The notes under the pieces were generated by a model. That model saw nothing but the letters and a program-made list of their open reading frames with translations, was not told the DNA's origin and did no database searches. Source: Pilosibacter fragilis (GTDB lineage: Bacteria; Bacillota; Clostridia; Lachnospirales; Lachnospiraceae). From it: a DNA stretch of 64,000 nucleotides. The position numbers and the translations under genes are program-made. Every line of letters starts with the position of its first letter. Within the stretch, counting starts at the first letter, position 1. Below are positions 1 through 7,370 of the stretch, piece after piece. The stretch covers positions 1 through 64,000 of the forward strand of contig NZ_JAVYJB010000016.1 in assembly GCF_032490495.1 (NCBI RefSeq), written 5' to 3'.

Positions 1-1
1 G

Positions 2-67
2 AGAAAGAAAAGGTTCGTAGTTAGCATGCGTCCAATTCAGTATCTGGAAGAACTTTTAGAAGCTTAA
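2..67 (+). CDS. C-terminal end of an unidentified host gene (partial)
   Basis: An open frame enters from the left edge and ends at TAA 65-67. It encodes 21 residues ending PIQYLEELLEA, compatible with the tail of a basic protein. The upstream part lies outside the window, so product and start are unknown. It is called only because the frame is open to the edge and a spaced gene with its own ribosome site follows. Confidence 0.4.
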   Translation, partial: RKKRFVVSMRPIQYLEELLEA

Positions 68-205
68 AAATAGCTGAAAACAGAATTGGTGGTAGACAAT
101 CATTCATGCGTTTGTCGTGGTTTTGCCCGCTCCTCCACTGGACATGTTTCCATTCTGATGTTATACTTGTTCTGTTCTCATACAGTTTTCAGGGAGGTTT
201 TTACC

Positions 206-400
206 ATGTCCGAAGAAAAAGATGCAAAAATCCAGGAACTGGAAGCCGAAATTGCCCGTTTAAAGGACGAAAATTCAAAGCTTCAGGAGACCGTCCAGTG
301 GATGCACGACCTGATCTGGAAGATGGTCCGTGAACGCGAGGGACAGAAAGGAGATCCGTCCGATGGTACATACGCTTGTCCCGATGTCCGTGAAAATTAA
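206..400 (+). CDS. Small coiled-coil protein, 64 aa, unknown function
   Basis: Start ATG 206 follows AGGGAGGT at 191-198; a longer frame upstream has no ribosome site. Residues 5-35 form a charged heptad pattern (IQELEAEIARLKDENSKLQE) typical of a short coiled coil or leucine zipper. No catalytic motif is visible. Its end overlaps the next gene by 38 bp, which indicates translational coupling in a small host operon. Confidence 0.6.
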   Translation: MSEEKDAKIQELEAEIARLKDENSKLQETVQWMHDLIWKMVREREGQKGDPSDGTYACPDVREN

Positions 401-677
401 GATCAAAAATTTTGAGACACCGGCGAGACTAATCAACCATATGGAATTATCCTGCGCAGTCGGCATGGCGTGCCGTCAGGCTTCGCTTCCGTGTCCGGAG
501 GGAACTGCCGGAACAGATCTCAAGGAATTCGTAAAGTCGGTTCCGGACACGATCTATTCGAGTCCTGCCGTTGACGAAAAGCTGAAAGTGCTGATCCGCG
601 ATTATATCTACAAAAAGGGCGAGGTTCTGGATGATGATTCTCTGGTCACCCTGAAGCTCGGATATGAAAACACTTAA
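363..677 (+). CDS. Hypothetical protein, 104 aa
   Basis: ATG 363 has AAAGGAG eight bases upstream, inside the end of the preceding coiled-coil gene. The product has a short basic N-terminus (SVKIKIKNFE) and otherwise mixed composition with two cysteines; no transmembrane segment or known motif is seen. An in-frame ATG at residue 8 is an alternative start. I do not recognise the family. Confidence 0.55.
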   Translation: MVHTLVPMSVKIKIKNFETPARLINHMELSCAVGMACRQASLPCPEGTAGTDLKEFVKSVPDTIYSSPAVDEKLKVLIRDYIYKKGEVLDDDSLVTLKLGYENT

Positions 678-748
678 GTGATCGTGAGGATCCCGAATCA
701 TCACGCACTACGATCCAAGTCCGGATCACAGGAAAGGAGTTTGCAGCT

Positions 749-994
749 ATGGATTTTACACCAGCAGAATTTCCAACCACTGGAGTTTCTGAAAAAGAAT
801 TCATTGATAAGATGATCGCTCTGGCAAAGGCCGGCGAAGACGAGATGGAGCATTTAAAATGCGTATTCTACACATGGGCTGTTTTTTATGAGGCTGACGA
901 GGAGACCACCAGCGGTATCGCTGAGTTCCTCGCAAATGCGGCTGAGATTGCAGAGAAAGACGCATTTATCAAAAGTCTGACTTGCATTTTATAA
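749..994 (+). CDS. Hypothetical acidic protein, 81 aa
   Basis: ATG 749 is preceded by AAAGGAG at a good distance. The product is acidic and probably helical, with a conserved-looking central stretch LKCVFYTWAVFYEADEE. It is the third gene of a rightward host operon and is followed by a strong terminator hairpin. No family is recognised. Confidence 0.6.
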   Translation: MDFTPAEFPTTGVSEKEFIDKMIALAKAGEDEMEHLKCVFYTWAVFYEADEETTSGIAEFLANAAEIAEKDAFIKSLTCIL

Positions 995-1056
995 GAATTC
1001 GCACGTCCGCGCAGTGCAGAGGCTGACTATTTTTTCTCTGCCGTGCTCATATAAAA

Positions 1057-1103
1057 AGATACCGGCATGACCGCGAAACGCACAGCTCATACCGGTATCT
1101 TTT
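1057..1103. terminator. Bidirectional Rho-independent terminator
   Basis: AAAGATACCGG and CCGGTATCTTTTTTT form a long stem around a loop of about 25 bases. A-rich and T-rich tails on both sides let it end the rightward small-gene operon and the converging minus-strand gene at 1142-1414. Confidence 0.8.
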
Positions 1104-1141
1104 TTTGTTTAACAGGAAGGCACATTCTTTTTTATCTTCAT

Positions 1142-1414
1142 TTATTCTTCAGTGCTGTCCTCTTCCGGGCAGAGATACTCAATCAGAGCGTCCTGCTCTT
1201 TTCCGGAAAGGCGGAAGAAACCTTCGCCCACGCAGAGGTAACCGTCCTCAACATAAACTTCGCTGGAATCGAAATACTCGCCCTTAGCGAACTTGCGGTT
1301 TAACTCCGCGTTGATCTCGCCATAGTTCTCCACCTGAAGGATCTTGTTTTTCTTCTGCTCGATCTTCATTAAATGATAATATGCTTTCTTTAAATAGTCG
1401 CCCCGTTTTTTCAT
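1142..1414 (-). CDS. Hypothetical basic protein, 90 aa
   Basis: ATG at 1414 follows AAAGGAG on the minus strand. The N-terminal half is basic (MKKRGDYLKKAYYHLMKIEQKKNK), the C-terminus acidic (PEEDSTEE). A consensus promoter lies at 1488-1516. No known motif; it is a single-gene host unit converging on the terminator at 1057-1103. Confidence 0.6.
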   Translation of the reverse strand: MKKRGDYLKKAYYHLMKIEQKKNKILQVENYGEINAELNRKFAKGEYFDSSEVYVEDGYLCVGEGFFRLSGKEQDALIEYLCPEEDSTEE

Positions 1415-1487
1415 TAGAGTTCTCCTTTACTTTCGTTTCATATTTCTCCCGGCAGTTCTTGGTTCCGGGAAGTGTTCTGTAATTTAA

Positions 1488-1516
1488 AGTGTAAAGCATG
1501 AAAATAATTTTGTCAA
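1488..1516 (-). promoter_or_regulatory. Sigma-A promoter for the 1142-1414 gene
   Basis: On the minus strand TTGACA (1516-1511), a 17-bp spacer and TACACT (1493-1488) form a near-consensus promoter about 75 bp upstream of the ATG. Confidence 0.75.
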
Positions 1517-1652
1517 TCTGTGCTGTTCTCTTTCCAGTATAAATAGCTTTTCATGTAATATTTCGTGTGATACTTTCCCCATTGATATGCACTTTCAAAC
1601 TTTTATCTGCAGGGATAGCGTTTTGCAAAAAACATACAAACAGGCATAAAAT

Positions 1653-1684
1653 AAGGGAAGTCCTGACTTTTCAAGACTTCCCTT
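1653..1684 (-). terminator. Original ssrA (tmRNA) terminator, displaced by the prophage
   Basis: AAGGGAAGTC 1653-1662 pairs with GACTTCCCTT 1675-1684. On the minus strand the hairpin lies directly beyond the att copy 1683-1711, which is the tmRNA 3' end. Before integration it would have followed ssrA. The prophage has replaced it there with the hairpin at 44133-44159. Confidence 0.65.
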
Positions 1685-1711
1685 GTCGTGGACCTGAGGG
1701 GAATCGAACCC
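1683..1711. repeat. attL, 29-bp core
   Basis: These 29 bases are identical to 44158-44186, the 3' end of the tmRNA gene (half T-arm, acceptor and trailer). Sequence identity stops at 1712 on the phage side. The copy therefore marks the left prophage boundary; the host terminator for ssrA is immediately outside it. Confidence 0.9.
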
Positions 1712-1834
1712 ATAACCATAGATTCCTTGAAAGCCCCATAAATAGCGTTTTCCTTTATTTTATGCAGGTTTCACAGGAATGTTATAAGCCTGTTTCTTGC
1801 TGTTTTTTCTCCCAAAAACGCTCTTTTTCGCCAT

Positions 1835-1858
1835 TATGCAACACGAAATGCAACACGA
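1835..1858. repeat. Left arm-type integrase site candidate (two 11-bp repeats)
   Basis: ATGCAACACGA occurs at 1836-1846 and 1848-1858. The 22 bases 1835-1856 are identical to 44104-44125 at the other prophage end, where they overlap the integrase 3' end. Spaced direct repeats on both sides of the core resemble arm-type sites bound by the N-terminal domain of phage integrases. An alternative is a leftover integrase tail from an earlier insertion. Confidence 0.5.
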
Positions 1859-1959
1859 ATATGCTCTCTTAGATGTCCTGCATTCTTTCCCTATATGAAT
1901 GTATTCTACATTTTTTGTTAAGGAATCGGCTCTTACTTATGCAGGACACCACCTCTTCC

Positions 1960-2700
1960 CTACTTTTCTACATACCACACTTCCATCGCACCATTAGTTT
2001 TGCTATGCCAACAAGCACCCTGAAGATCTCCGTCCTCCTGGAGATAATACCAGTCTCCAGAGCCGTCAGCCGGATCCACCTGCTTTGTGTCTGGATTCCA
2101 GCGGTGCCAGCCGGTCCGGATGTACCCGTTTGCTCCGAAGAGATAATGATGGTGGTTGATCAGACGCCAGTCATTTGTAACCCAGGATCCGTCTTCGTTC
2201 TGCCACCACCAGCCGTGCGCGTCGTGCTGCCATCCTTCTACGATCTGTTTTTCTTCCGCCGATGGCCATGTCTTCATGAACTGCTCCGGCGTCTTAAATT
2301 TCTTTTTTATCCCGCTCGTCGATGATCCCCAGTCTGGCAACTGGAAATGTGGCTTGTCCACGATGCTCTTCCAGGATCCGCCCCATTCCAGTCCGATCGA
2401 TACACCGATCGCGCCGACTTTGGAAAAGAATCCATCTTTATCATAATAGGCACCGCAGCCGTCGGCTCTGTAAATATCAAACGCCGTGCCCCACTGATGA
2501 TAGCTACTATAACTGCTGCCCTTTGCATTTGTGACAATTTTCCCCGGCTTAGTGCGTCCCTGTGCATACAAAGCATCCTGCTCAGCTGTTGTCCGGAGTG
2601 TTTCTCCGATCTTGATCTGTAGACCCTGTTCAGCGCATTTACGGATCAGCTCCGCAGCCAGTGTCTGGAGACGCGGATGGCATAATGTAATATCTCGCAT
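1960..2700 (-). CDS. Endolysin: M15-type L,D-peptidase with choline/cell-wall-binding repeats
   Basis: 246 aa. Residues 1-120 carry the M15 (VanY/CwlK) metallopeptidase pattern: SYHQWGTAFD supplies zinc ligands H68 and D75, and KPHF supplies H118, with a catalytic Glu region between. The family cuts peptide stems of peptidoglycan. Residues 155-240 contain aromatic GWxxxxxGWWW and WYYLQEDG repeats like choline-binding modules that anchor lysins to the wall. No signal peptide, so release depends on the holin at 3172-3657. It is the last leftward phage gene before attL. Confidence 0.88.
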   Translation of the reverse strand: MRDITLCHPRLQTLAAELIRKCAEQGLQIKIGETLRTTAEQDALYAQGRTKPGKIVTNAKGSSYSSYHQWGTAFDIYRADGCGAYYDKDGFFSKVGAIGVSIGLEWGGSWKSIVDKPHFQLPDWGSSTSGIKKKFKTPEQFMKTWPSAEEKQIVEGWQHDAHGWWWQNEDGSWVTNDWRLINHHHYLFGANGYIRTGWHRWNPDTKQVDPADGSGDWYYLQEDGDLQGACWHSKTNGAMEVWYVEK

Positions 2701-2778
2701 AATCTTGTCCTCTTTTCTTTATAATATGAAAAAAGATCAGGATATGTTTTCCTGATCAAAGTTTAATTTTCTGGTATC

Positions 2779-2807
2779 TTGCAATCTTATTTTGCATATG
2801 CTATAAT
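2779..2807 (+). promoter_or_regulatory. Promoter of the antisense RNA of the Fst-like module
   Basis: TTGCAA 2779-2784, 17-bp spacer, TATAAT 2802-2807 with an extended -10 TGC. Transcription is expected to start near 2814. The -10 context (ATGCTATAATGCC) resembles that of the opposing toxin promoter at 3064-3069. Confidence 0.75.
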
Positions 2808-2813
2808 GCCGTT

Positions 2814-2885
2814 AGGCAAGAAAAGATGTTATATGCCAGTGATGGCAAAGCGAAAACCCCGGAGTGGTCGAGACTCCGGGGTTTT
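2814..2885 (+). ncRNA. Candidate antitoxin RNA (about 70 nt) with terminator
   Basis: Follows a consensus promoter and ends in a 13-bp GC-rich stem (2853-2865 with 2873-2885) ending in GGTTTT. It contains CAAGAAAAGATGTTAT (2817-2832), repeated exactly at 2991-3006 within the toxin gene on the opposite strand, so the RNA can pair with the toxin mRNA. The following CCAGTGATGGCA is a 10/12 match to CCAATGACGGCA at 3012-3023, which is the complement of the toxin start region. This is the arrangement of RNA II in the pAD1 par (Fst) locus. Function is inferred. Confidence 0.65.
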
Positions 2886-2928
2886 CTTCTCATTTTATGT
2901 AGTTGAGCATCTACAGGCTAGTTACCGG

Positions 2929-3015
2929 CTATTTGTCGCCATCTAACCATTTGATGATGTAGTGGCAAACCACACCAGCCATGACGGCGACAAGAAAAGA
3001 TGTTATTGTTTCCAA
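2929..3015 (-). CDS. Fst/Ldr-like 28-aa membrane toxin peptide
   Basis: Start TTG 3015 lies eight bases after AAGGAGG (3030-3024); an upstream in-frame GTG overlaps the SD. The peptide has one hydrophobic helix (SFLVAVMAGVVCHYII) followed by a charged tail KWLDGDK, the pattern of Fst-type toxins that insert in the membrane. It converges on the small RNA at 2814-2885 with which it shares a terminator stem and a 16-bp repeat. Too short for usual gene callers. It sits between the holin and the endolysin, so a small lysis accessory is an alternative. Confidence 0.6.
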   Translation of the reverse strand: METITSFLVAVMAGVVCHYIIKWLDGDK

Positions 3016-3063
3016 TGACGGCACCTCCTTCCTGTCACCAGTTTGGGAGGCGGTAACATTGGC

Positions 3064-3069
3064 ATTATA
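3064..3069 (-). promoter_or_regulatory. Toxin promoter -10 (extended)
   Basis: On the minus strand TGC-TATAAT at 3069-3064 is an extended -10; the -35 is weak. A start near 3057 gives a leader of about 40 nt before the TTG start and an mRNA of about 200 nt ending at the hairpin 2853-2885. The palindrome 3111-3126 lies upstream of this promoter. Confidence 0.5.
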
Positions 3070-3084
3070 GCATACAAATCTGTT

Positions 3085-3165
3085 TCATTCTACATGTTTT
3101 GACATTCTTTGTTGCGACGTCGCAACGGTCATATCCCGGACCGTGACGGGAGATAGATGGATCAC
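3085..3165 (-). CDS. Possible 26-aa small ORF downstream of the holin
   Basis: GTG 3165 to TGA 3087-3085 reads VIHLSPVTVRDM then continues across the palindrome as VATSQQ. AAGGAGG directly abuts the GTG, a poor spacing. Weak call; it may only be leader sequence. Confidence 0.25.
   Translation of the reverse strand: MIHLSPVTVRDMTVATSQQRMSKHVE
3111..3126. repeat. Palindrome copy 1 (GTTGCGACGTCGCAAC)
   Basis: Perfect 16-bp palindrome, one of four in the prophage (others 20798-20813, 32011-32026, 42866-42881). This copy is intergenic, about 42 bp upstream of the -10 of the toxin promoter. It may be an operator or other protein-binding site; the factor is unknown. Confidence 0.75.
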
Positions 3166-3171
3166 CTCCTT

Positions 3172-3657
3172 CTAATCTTTCAGATTTGTTTCATTGCTGC
3201 TATCGATTTTATCTTTCAGAACTGCAATGTACTTCATCAGCCACTCTGGAACCCGTGCTCCCATGCGACCGGCGTTTTCAGTGATAGACAAGGCCTCGTT
3301 TAATAAGTACCATACTGTTGTCAAAAGGGACAGCATCGCAGACGGCAAATGATATCCGAGATTTCCAGATGTCTTTGCTAAGATGTAATCAATTACAATT
3401 GCCACAGTGATCACAAATAAGTATGCGATCTTCTTTGCGATTCCCTTTGCTCCTTTTTTACTGGACCAACCATATGATGTGTCTCCCGGATGATCAATCG
3501 CTTCCACCATACTCGCAATCATCCCGCTGATATAGTCAACGACCATTAAAAAGACAAGCAACCCTAACAAATAAAATGTGATTCCCAACTTTTCAGACAA
3601 AAAAGCGATTACTCCAGTTGCAAGCAGCTGGATTGTTGTACATGTACCTTTGCTCAT
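3172..3657 (-). CDS. Phage holin (toxin secretion/phage lysis family)
   Basis: About 161 aa starting MSKGTC; an ATG six bases upstream (3663) is too close to the SD AAAAGGAG. Three hydrophobic segments, near residues 10-45, 75-95 and 105-125, separated by a basic loop (SSKKGAKGIAKK), match holins of the phi-LC3/TcdE type. It forms the membrane lesions through which the endolysin reaches the wall. Gene order fibre-accessory-holin-lysin supports this. Confidence 0.85.
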   Translation of the reverse strand: MSKGTCTTIQLLATGVIAFLSEKLGITFYLLGLLVFLMVVDYISGMIASMVEAIDHPGDTSYGWSSKKGAKGIAKKIAYLFVITVAIVIDYILAKTSGNLGYHLPSAMLSLLTTVWYLLNEALSITENAGRMGARVPEWLMKYIAVLKDKIDSSNETNLKD

Positions 3658-3703
3658 TCTCATTTCTCCTTTTGATTTTCTTACTATATTGTATGTTTGT
3701 CCG

Positions 3704-4132
3704 TCAGATTAGTCTGTAGTGTGGTCGCGGCCCCCCGAACTTTCGGTACCGGATCCAGTCATCCAGAATGATCCCGGCCAATGCCACCGGCAGCCACAGC
3801 ACAAAGTACTGCGGGCAGATCTGCCCCAAGAGGTTGCCCGGAAGCCCACTGTAGTTCCAGACTCCCCAGCCGAGCCACAGATTGACGATGCAGCCGGTCA
3901 AGAACTCTAATGTCGTGATTCCGACCGCACCGATGAGGATCTGCTGCCATAACGGCATCTGCCAGGGAATAACCTCGTTGATCAATCCCAGAAATACAAA
4001 ACAGATCCCACCGAGTAAGAACATGGTCCAGTGGCTCCGGCCGCGCCAGATCAGCTCGATCAATATGTACAGCAGACCTCCAACGTCAAACAGAAACAGG
4101 TATTTATTCAGTAACCTGTGGTTCATCTGCAT
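3704..4132 (-). CDS. Membrane protein, CmpB-like (ABC transporter type IV) domain
   Basis: Start ATG 4132 or 4126, inside the end of the upstream gene; a longer frame to 4243 is a shadow of that gene. About 140 aa with four hydrophobic helices and the stretch GGLLYILIELIWRGRSHWTM, which resembles the CmpB-like permease family often found beside Clostridial phage holins. Exact role is unknown; its place in the lysis cassette suggests a membrane or holin-accessory function. Confidence 0.6.
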   Translation of the reverse strand: MQMNHRLLNKYLFLFDVGGLLYILIELIWRGRSHWTMFLLGGICFVFLGLINEVIPWQMPLWQQILIGAVGITTLEFLTGCIVNLWLGWGVWNYSGLPGNLLGQICPQYFVLWLPVALAGIILDDWIRYRKFGGPRPHYRLI

Positions 4133-4844
4133 CACCTGCTCTCTCTTTCTCTGTTGCAATATATGCCTTGAGGACATCTGACTGATACTGTTCCGGGACA
4201 TCTGCACCATAATAGATCTGCTGGATCTCATCCGCTGTCTCACATCCTGCGATCCACATGTTTACGGCATTGCAATAGGTCGTGTGGTAAGATACGTAAG
4301 CCATTGCCGTGGATGTGATGATCTGCATATCCTCTGCACTGTAGTATCGGCATGGCTGTCCGTCCGCGTGGTACTCAAGCTCAGTGGTGCCTGCTGCAAG
4401 TTGTACCTGCTTACCGAAGAGATTGAGCTGATCATGCTCCGTCAAACTAAAATGCTCCGTGGATCCATCCGTAAGAGTCACATCGACTCCGAAATAGATG
4501 GCAGTCTCACATGCCTGACTGATCTCTCGTTTTTTCGCTACCTGCAGCTCTTCCAGAGTCGGCTCATACGGCTCCGGCGGAAGGATTTCGCCACCAGTAT
4601 CCGGATCCGGTGTCTGGTACACGCTGCCATCATCTGACAGATAGACTGTCTGACCCTCATCGCGATGCACCGTATTCCAGCCAGTTAACACAGCACACTC
4701 GATGTCTCCGGACGTGTAAAGTACAATGTCACCGTTCCACTTTGTAGGCGGCGTACAGGCGAAAACGATCTGCAGCACATGCGGTTCGATTGTCTGGATG
4801 CTCCTGATCTCGTAGAGCTTACCCTTGACTTTGATTTTTTCCAT
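4104..4844 (-). CDS. Tail fibre-associated or baseplate accessory protein, 246 aa
   Basis: ATG 4844 has GGAGGT at the right distance; the upstream in-frame ATG 4859 contains the SD itself. The N-terminal half is beta-rich; the C-terminal part (HFSLTEHDQLNLFGKQ, then YHADGQPCRYYSAEDM) resembles DUF4376-like phage tail proteins. Located between the tail fibre cassette and the lysis genes. Assignment rests on position and weak similarity recalled from such phages. Confidence 0.55.
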   Translation of the reverse strand: MEKIKVKGKLYEIRSIQTIEPHVLQIVFACTPPTKWNGDIVLYTSGDIECAVLTGWNTVHRDEGQTVYLSDDGSVYQTPDPDTGGEILPPEPYEPTLEELQVAKKREISQACETAIYFGVDVTLTDGSTEHFSLTEHDQLNLFGKQVQLAAGTTELEYHADGQPCRYYSAEDMQIITSTAMAYVSYHTTYCNAVNMWIAGCETADEIQQIYYGADVPEQYQSDVLKAYIATEKERAGDADEPQVTE

Positions 4845-4877
4845 GATTTTTACCTCCATGATTTATTTTTTTGTATA

Positions 4878-4900
4878 TAAAAAGGACCCTCGCGGATCCT
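4878..4900 (-). terminator. Terminator after the tail fibre cassette
   Basis: On the minus strand AGGATCC-GCGA-GGGTCCT forms a 7-bp stem with a tetraloop followed by TTTTT. It would end leftward transcription from the tail genes just before the 4104-4844 gene. Confidence 0.7.
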
Positions 4901-4944
4901 GAATTTTCAAATTTATGTGATTTTTCAATTGACTTTTGTCTCTA

Positions 4945-5244
4945 TGAGTTGATTTTTCTTCTTTCCCTCAATTGTATAGTGAAATGCCAATTATAGGGAA
5001 ATTCACCAATAAAAAACACAAAGACATCATTAAAATTGGCTCTGTCGTAAACTCTCGCTCTGTCGTATGTGTATTTCCCAGATATAATACCCTTACTACT
5101 GTTAGGTGTATATATTCTTCGCTTGAAATTGGTGCTGGAGAAGACCAATTTCAGCTATTAGCATGGGATACCAATACGCAAAACGATTCCACATCCACAA
5201 ACTTGGAAGGATACTACATTGTAATGCCAATGTTGTCTAAGTAA
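4945..5244 (+). pseudogene. Silent alternative tail-fibre tip A (no start signal)
   Basis: An open plus-strand frame of about 99 codons with no ribosome site or proper start, on the opposite strand from the fibre gene. It reads FPQLYSEMPIIGKF and ends GYYIVMPMLSK, typical of a fibre C-terminus. Its QLYS codons lie within a 16-bp sequence (4967-4982) repeated inverted and in the same codon phase in the expressed fibre (6034-6019). Inversion between the repeats would fuse this module to the constant fibre domain. Confidence 0.6.
4967..4982 (+). repeat. Inverted repeat, left copy, of the tail-fibre cassette
   Basis: CTCAATTGTATAGTGA; its exact reverse complement is at 6019-6034. Both copies are read in the same codon phase (QLYS) of fibre-type coding sequence. 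The segment between them is 1,068 bp including the repeats. Confidence 0.75.
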
Positions 5245-5267
5245 TAGCTTTACTTTCGTTCTCGTAG

Positions 5268-5495
5268 CTATCAAACATAAGCAGCCATGCCACATATATA
5301 TGTACATTTGTTCGTGTAGAACCATCAGATTCTGACGGATATTTGGGTACATCCGGATTTAGTATCTTATGGACGCGCACTTCAGTTAACTATGGCTGGT
5401 GTATCTTAATATCTGATAATCCCCAAATGGTAGTTTTTGGTCGGAATTCCACTGGATGGCATTGGTATGCGCCGTCGTTGACCGAAGTATCATAG
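5268..5495 (+). pseudogene. Silent fibre-tip fragment B
   Basis: Plus-strand frame of 75 codons open from 5268 to TAG 5493-5495, with no start signal. It has coherent coding composition (SILWTRTSVNYGWCILISD, then VVFGRNSTGWHWYAPSL). Its stop abuts the stop of the expressed fibre (5490-5492), so the two end tail to tail. Probably another fibre C-terminus or a decayed remainder of tip A. Confidence 0.45.
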
Positions 5496-6737
5496 CTTTG
5501 TAGCGCTAAAAGTTCCGTTATTACATTTTACGATGCCGCAATCGTTAAAAGCCAAATATAATACTGCTCCGTATTTATGATTACCATATATATAACCGCA
5601 TACGCAGAAATTATTACTATCAACTAAATTACAAGCAAATACCTGTTTTTCTGGAAAGCTATTCCATAATCCTTTTATGGTTGTAGCATGATTACCTTCT
5701 AGATTGGATGTGCCTAATTGGGCTGTAAAAATATTTGGTAAATCATCCTTTGTTGCAGATTCGGCCCAGCCGACCCACGTGTTATTATATTTGGTATTTG
5801 TATATATTTTTGACGATGCGTACGGGACAACAATCAAAGATATCCACGAATCACTTAAATAATTTGCAATTATCATACCTCCTCTTGATGACAGAGGTGC
5901 ATTCGTTGCGCCAGCATCATAGTAATAAAATCCTGATGTCTTTATGCTATACAGATCCGTGATTTTCTTTACAATCGGGATCCCGGAATTACTCAAATTG
6001 TTATTTGTGGTATTCAAATCACTATACAATTGAGTGTACAGATCTTTCAGGACCTTCCCCTGCGCCGCCGAAAGCGGGAGCCCAGCATTGTCCGTCACAC
6101 AGTTGTTGACGATCTGACCGGCGTGGAGGACGAACTGCAGTCCGGCTTTTAAATTTCTGAAGAACTGGAAGAAATTCATCCTCGACTTCATGGCTTCAAG
6201 AAAACTTGGGAAGCTGCTAATCCCTTCCACTGTTCCGGAATCATCGAACTCTGGACTTTCAATATCCATAATATCCTGCACTGTTGCAGTTCCGGCCGGA
6301 TTCACGGTAAGCGTGATCTGTGACGCATTCTGCACTGTGTGCTGAATATTGTATATGTACGCTGACGGGGAGATGTCACTCTGCACCGGCATTTCATCTG
6401 GAGTTGTCGCTTGTGTGACAGAAAATAATGTTTCCGCTCCGCCCTCAATCTTGGCATAGAGTCCGATCGTCTCGATTCGATACGTCTGATCCACTCCATC
6501 ATTATCGAAGCGGACACTCACCTGTGCCACATTTCCGCCCAGTACTTTACTGTCAAATGGCAGCACACTCTGCACCACATCCTGTAGCCCAGTCAGTGCC
6601 GGAACATCGGTTCCCACCGGATATGAATAACTTGATGTTTTTGCGCTTGTGAAAATTAAAGGTTTCTCATTCGCTAACGCTTGCGCAATAAGGTTCTGTC
6701 CGTTCTCTGTTACAATGGCCGCTCTATATACTCCCAT
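5490..6737 (-). CDS. Tail fibre / tail-collar protein with variable C-terminus
   Basis: 415 aa; AGGAGG eight bases before ATG 6737. Residues 1-150 are the phage tail-collar fibre N-terminus that docks to the baseplate (MGVYRAAIVTENGQNLIAQA). The constant region runs through KVLKDLYTQLYS near residues 228-239; the remaining 175 or so residues form the variable tip that would contact the host surface. The codons for QLYS lie in the inverted repeat 6019-6034. Located just after the XkdU-like gene. Confidence 0.82.
   Translation of the reverse strand: MGVYRAAIVTENGQNLIAQALANEKPLIFTSAKTSSYSYPVGTDVPALTGLQDVVQSVLPFDSKVLGGNVAQVSVRFDNDGVDQTYRIETIGLYAKIEGGAETLFSVTQATTPDEMPVQSDISPSAYIYNIQHTVQNASQITLTVNPAGTATVQDIMDIESPEFDDSGTVEGISSFPSFLEAMKSRMNFFQFFRNLKAGLQFVLHAGQIVNNCVTDNAGLPLSAAQGKVLKDLYTQLYSDLNTTNNNLSNSGIPIVKKITDLYSIKTSGFYYYDAGATNAPLSSRGGMIIANYLSDSWISLIVVPYASSKIYTNTKYNNTWVGWAESATKDDLPNIFTAQLGTSNLEGNHATTIKGLWNSFPEKQVFACNLVDSNNFCVCGYIYGNHKYGAVLYLAFNDCGIVKCNNGTFSATKL
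6019..6034 (-). repeat. Inverted repeat, right copy, of the tail-fibre cassette
   Basis: Reverse complement of 4967-4982, lying at the boundary between constant and variable parts of the fibre gene. See the fibre entry. Confidence 0.75.
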
Positions 6738-6749
6738 CGTTTTTTCCTC

Positions 6750-7370
6750 CTATTCGTTCGATATTGTCTGAATCTTGGTGCCTGATACCGCTCCACCTGT
6801 ATTTGCCGCCTCTTCGATGTCATAAACGGTATGTCTGTAAATTGTCTGTACAAATACCCGTGAAACGGCTCCTGCTGCGTACAGGCGGCACGGAACACGG
6901 TTTGTTGTCTGCTGATTGGCAAGGATCTGAATGTGAGCTGGAACAACATCCCACAAAAGATCATAAAGAAGGTCGATCGCCCCGTAACAGTCTGATGTAA
7001 CTTTTATCTTCAGCTTACAAGCTGCTGAATCAACGGACATCTCATATCCGTCTTCCCCGTACAGCTCCGTGAGCTTGTCTCTCAGAAATTCAATGGAAAA
7101 GGGAACGATCGTGTTGTATTTCTGCAGTACCCGTGCTCTCCGGTATTCCATCGTGTCTCCAAAACGATACGTGATCCCCAGGAGCTTTTCATAATACGCA
7201 ATCGTCTCCTCATCACAGGTTGCGATGTAATTGTTGTCCTTCACCTTCTCGCTTGTTTCATCAAGCTTGTCAAGACTGTATCCATGTGCTTTTAATATCT
7301 CTCTGAATTCGATGATTGGCCGGAAGTATTCCGGCAACTGTCCTCTTAAAGTTTCTTCCGCTCTACTCAC
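6750..7370 (-). CDS. XkdU-like (DUF2313 / Mu gp48) baseplate protein
   Basis: 206 aa. The N-terminal LPEYFRPIIEFREILKAHG and the region KLLGITYRFGDTMEYRRARVL fit the YmfQ/XkdU family of phage tail proteins that sit between the baseplate J protein and the fibre. It overlaps the upstream gene by 8 bp, indicating translational coupling. Confidence 0.8.
   Translation of the reverse strand: MSRAEETLRGQLPEYFRPIIEFREILKAHGYSLDKLDETSEKVKDNNYIATCDEETIAYYEKLLGITYRFGDTMEYRRARVLQKYNTIVPFSIEFLRDKLTELYGEDGYEMSVDSAACKLKIKVTSDCYGAIDLLYDLLWDVVPAHIQILANQQTTNRVPCRLYAAGAVSRVFVQTIYRHTVYDIEEAANTGGAVSGTKIQTISNE

Noticed and set aside
1872..1945. ATGCAGGACA/TGTCCTGCAT stem as endolysin terminator
   Set aside because: Loop over 50 bases and no U tract.
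5245..5506. ATAGCTTT at 5247 and 5492 as second crossover sites
   Set aside because: Eight bases in AT-rich DNA may be chance; no in-frame meaning.
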